A stretch of 64,000 bases of DNA from Symbiodinium natans. Lineage: Eukaryota; Sar; Dinophyceae; Suessiales; Symbiodiniaceae. Below the pieces are notes generated by a model. The model made no database searches. It was given only the letters and a program-made list of their open reading frames with translations, and had not been told where the DNA came from. How positions within the stretch are numbered: position 1 is the first letter of the stretch; each line of letters opens with the position of its first letter. Positions 61,673 through 64,000 of this stretch are shown here, piece by piece. Location of the stretch: the NCBI GenBank assembly GCA_905221605.1, contig CAJNDS010002164.1:62001-126000 (forward strand), written 5' to 3'. Position numbers and translations under genes: made by a program.

Positions 61673-61818
61673 TGCGAGGTGCTGGAGGAGCGGATGGAGG
61701 TGTCAGACGTTATCGAGGCTCGCTGGACATGGAACCTCCCACCCTAAATTCGCAGGCGCCAAGCCCGGGCTGGGTTGAAGTGTTTGATGTTTCCGTTGGC
61801 AGTGACCGTCTGCCATGA
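61673..61818 (+). CDS. Last two exons of an unknown gene
   Basis: Exon 61673-61717 (CEVLEERMEVSDVIE) ends at a GC donor and joins in phase 0 to 61756-61818, which encodes APSPGWVEVFDVSVGSDRLP and TGA at 61816. Read straight through, the first exon meets a stop at 61744. A stretch near 61516-61550 (DVSDVSVHVELQ) resembles the second exon and may be another exon. No family recognised. Confidence 0.4.
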
Positions 61819-63181
61819 CATGATGCTGCATGCAGGCTAGTGTAGGCGTGCCGCAGCCCTGCTCGTGAGGCTTTAGTTTGCTGGCCATTTTCAACTTGTG
61901 CTGGGGGCTGGGCATGTTCTGGGCTACTTGATTGGGGCGAGGCAGGCAGTGGTGAGAAGACCTGCTGCAACATTTCTAACTGACTTGTGTCAGGCTTCAG
62001 CATATTGTGACAAAAAGAGCGTCAAGCATCCCACCCTGTCTTGCAGGTGTCTTTGACGGAGAAGAAGAGGGTATGCTGGCAATGATTGGTAGCTCAAAGC
62101 ATCAGTAGATGGCAATAGAACTGCTACGCAGCCTTCGTCAACATGATGCAGAAAATCTAACATACTCTCCATGACTGTATCTACCGATGCGGCAAGCCAG
62201 TCTAGCCCCACGCATCCCCACGCCATGCCAGGGGTTGCGCGAGCTTCTGGAAGGCCAGGGGTGGGGGAGTGCAAGGAGTTCCGGGGTTTGAGCTCATAAC
62301 ACGGGTCACGGTTGCACGATGCCACAGCGGGAATGCGACACCCAGAGCCCCAGAGGTTAGAGTCGCACGAACCCCAGGAAAGATCGAGGCAGCAGAGAAC
62401 CTTGTAGTGGACTGCTGGGAGCATCTTCGCTGCATGATGTGGCCGTGGCAATGTGTCATGTGCTTCCCTGGCCCAAACTGAAGCTGCCTTGGACTTCGTT
62501 TGGAAAGAGGCACCCAGTAACCCCCCTGGTTTATTCCGGATTCCCCGTCTGCGTTGGGCGCTCGTAGAAGGTCCCGTGGTTCGATGAATTCTAAACCCCC
62601 AGCCCCAGAACCGCCCTAAACCCTAAACCGGGTGGTGCCGGCTGCTTCTACGATTTGCAACCTATTGATCTGACCCGTGGCTTTCTGTCGTAACGCCTGT
62701 TCCGAACTCTTTGTGTTGCTCCACAAGGTTACAGCATACACTTTCAAGATCTCGAGCCTTTTGCAATCCTGCAGCGTGGTGCGAGACTACGACCAGTAGC
62801 CCTAAGCCCAATCCTGCTACACAAGGGAACTAAGGGGAACCCGTGGCCTCCTGTGATTTTCGCAGCATCTGGGGAGCCTTCTGTCGAAAATTGTTTAACG
62901 TATAACGGCTGGACAGTGTATGCGTGCCAATTGGCCTTGCCTGCCTCATGCAGGTGTGAGAGTCGAAACCAACTTCGGAGAGAGACAGAGAGAGGTGCAG
63001 AGAGAGAGAAAGAGTAGTATATTCATAAAATAGTGTGCATGATAGTATAAGAAAATTTGAATATAGAAACACACAAAACATGCAAAGCATATAGTAATAC
63101 GACAACAACAATAATAGTCGCAATCATAATGATCATACATGAAGATCATAATGTAATACTGTAGAGAAGCCGGCCTCCCAG
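61819..63181. other. No gene supported
   Basis: Contains a short telomere-like pair near 62615-62630, a GA microsatellite (62974-63012) and an AT-rich stretch (63015-63160). Confidence 0.45.
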
Positions 63182-63239
63182 GCGCGCCACCGGCCTCGGG
63201 CGCAGGGGCGCCGTGGAACTGAAAGATCCGCAGTTCTGA
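63182..63239 (+). CDS. Possible terminal exon
   Basis: After CCTCCCAG, a frame encodes RATGLGRRGAVELKDPQF and TGA at 63237. Short, unassigned, and preceded by a long AT-rich tract. Confidence 0.3.
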
Positions 63240-64000
63240 GAGGCCATGGGGCTGGATGAAATGGTTTTAGGGTTTGTCAGCATACTTACCCGGCAGACTT
63301 CAGAGGCCTGGATGTAAAAGTTTAGGGCTTAGGATTGAAAAGGTGTTGCCGGCAGCCTCCTCAGTCCGCGCTTAAAACGGGTTTGTGAGGTTTTAGGGTC
63401 CAGCTGCAAAGGGCACAGAGCCCCCCGGAGATGTTTGATGGAAAGGGTGAAGGTGTCCAGAAGTCAAGAGTTCGCTTTGGCAAAGAATTCTGGCTGCCAT
63501 GCTTTTGCATGGACTGTAGAACCATGTATAGCCCCTTTGTCTTCATTCCCTGCAGCGTGACTGCTAATACTGCTGTTACTACCTTCCTATCTTCGACGTG
63601 ACCTCAGTGGGCACCTGTGCGCATGGCCTTAGTCTTTCGAAGGGCTTCTCAAGTGTGGGTCCTCTATGTAACGCACTGTAGAATTTGTTCATGGCTACCA
63701 GAACCAGTTTCCCAAAGGATCTGGCCCCATAGCCACAGCGTAGCGAATTGCTTCCCAAGAGGGGTGGCCTATTGCATTGTGGTGTTTAGCCAGCTGTCAA
63801 GAAGACAGCTGTTTGCTCCGAACGGACTGCCGGAGCCCATCTTCTTTAGCTCGGCGGCTGTGCTGCAAAGACGCTTGATGCCTAGCGGGCCTAGACGCTG
63901 GCGGTGTTGTGCGGCCATGCAAAACTTGCCGACCGACTGCATCGTGTCATATCGTGTCCTTTGTTACGTCAGTGCCTTCAAATGGGTTACGCACTCTTCG
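63240..64000. other. No gene supported
   Basis: Only short open frames. One short telomere-like remnant near 63265. Confidence 0.4.

Overview
The window looks like nuclear DNA of a dinoflagellate, most plausibly a Symbiodiniaceae-type alga. This is inferred from several signs. Coding sequence is cut into very short exons, often 30-120 bases. Introns start with GC or GA as often as GT but end in AG. TTTAGGG telomere-type repeats are scattered through introns. Microsatellites are abundant, there is no bacterial operon structure, and several protein families are ones common in dinoflagellates. Most long open frames are chance or shadow frames. The real genes were found by joining short coding stretches whose splice phases agree and whose joined translation restores known motifs. 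All spliced models are inferences from sequence; no transcript or homology search was possible.

Layout, plus strand unless stated. 0-2.6 kb: a terminal exon of an unknown gene and a split RRM-like RNA-binding domain. 3.3-6.9 kb: a gene for an acidic repeat protein (unit around D-D-D-D-L-G-P-F-N). One of its introns (3850-5379) contains a complete three-exon gene for ubiquitin fused to nickel superoxide dismutase. 7.4-8.5 kb: an ankyrin repeat and an orphan exon. 9.9-10.5 kb: a Gly/Trp-rich, Cys-rich protein. 11.4-11.7 kb: two minus-strand exons. 12.4-14.3 kb: exons of unknown, possibly paralogous genes. 14.5-15.5 kb: an intronless BTB/POZ protein. 16.2-35.2 kb: an Upf1-like superfamily 1 RNA/DNA helicase with all major motifs on about twenty short exons. 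Its 9-kb intron (23667-32632) holds RING-finger exons and a decayed Ty3/gypsy reverse-transcriptase fragment. 37.8-39.9 kb: an intronless lactate permease (LctP) homologue. 40.6-40.8 kb: the start of a Glu/Pro/Lys-rich protein. 45.4-49.3 kb: an endonuclease/exonuclease/phosphatase (CCR4/nocturnin-type) gene. 50-54 kb (perhaps to 55.1 kb): a single-domain voltage-gated cation channel with an EF-hand-like tail. 57-63.2 kb: orphan exons of unknown genes.

The genes do not form an operon. Common themes are genes nested in introns of other genes on the same strand, non-canonical GC/GA introns flanked by short direct repeats, and telomere-like tracts next to splice sites. The two longest intact ORFs (BTB and LctP) have no introns, which fits an origin by reinsertion of mRNA copies. 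No rRNA, tRNA, CRISPR array or replication origin was recognised.
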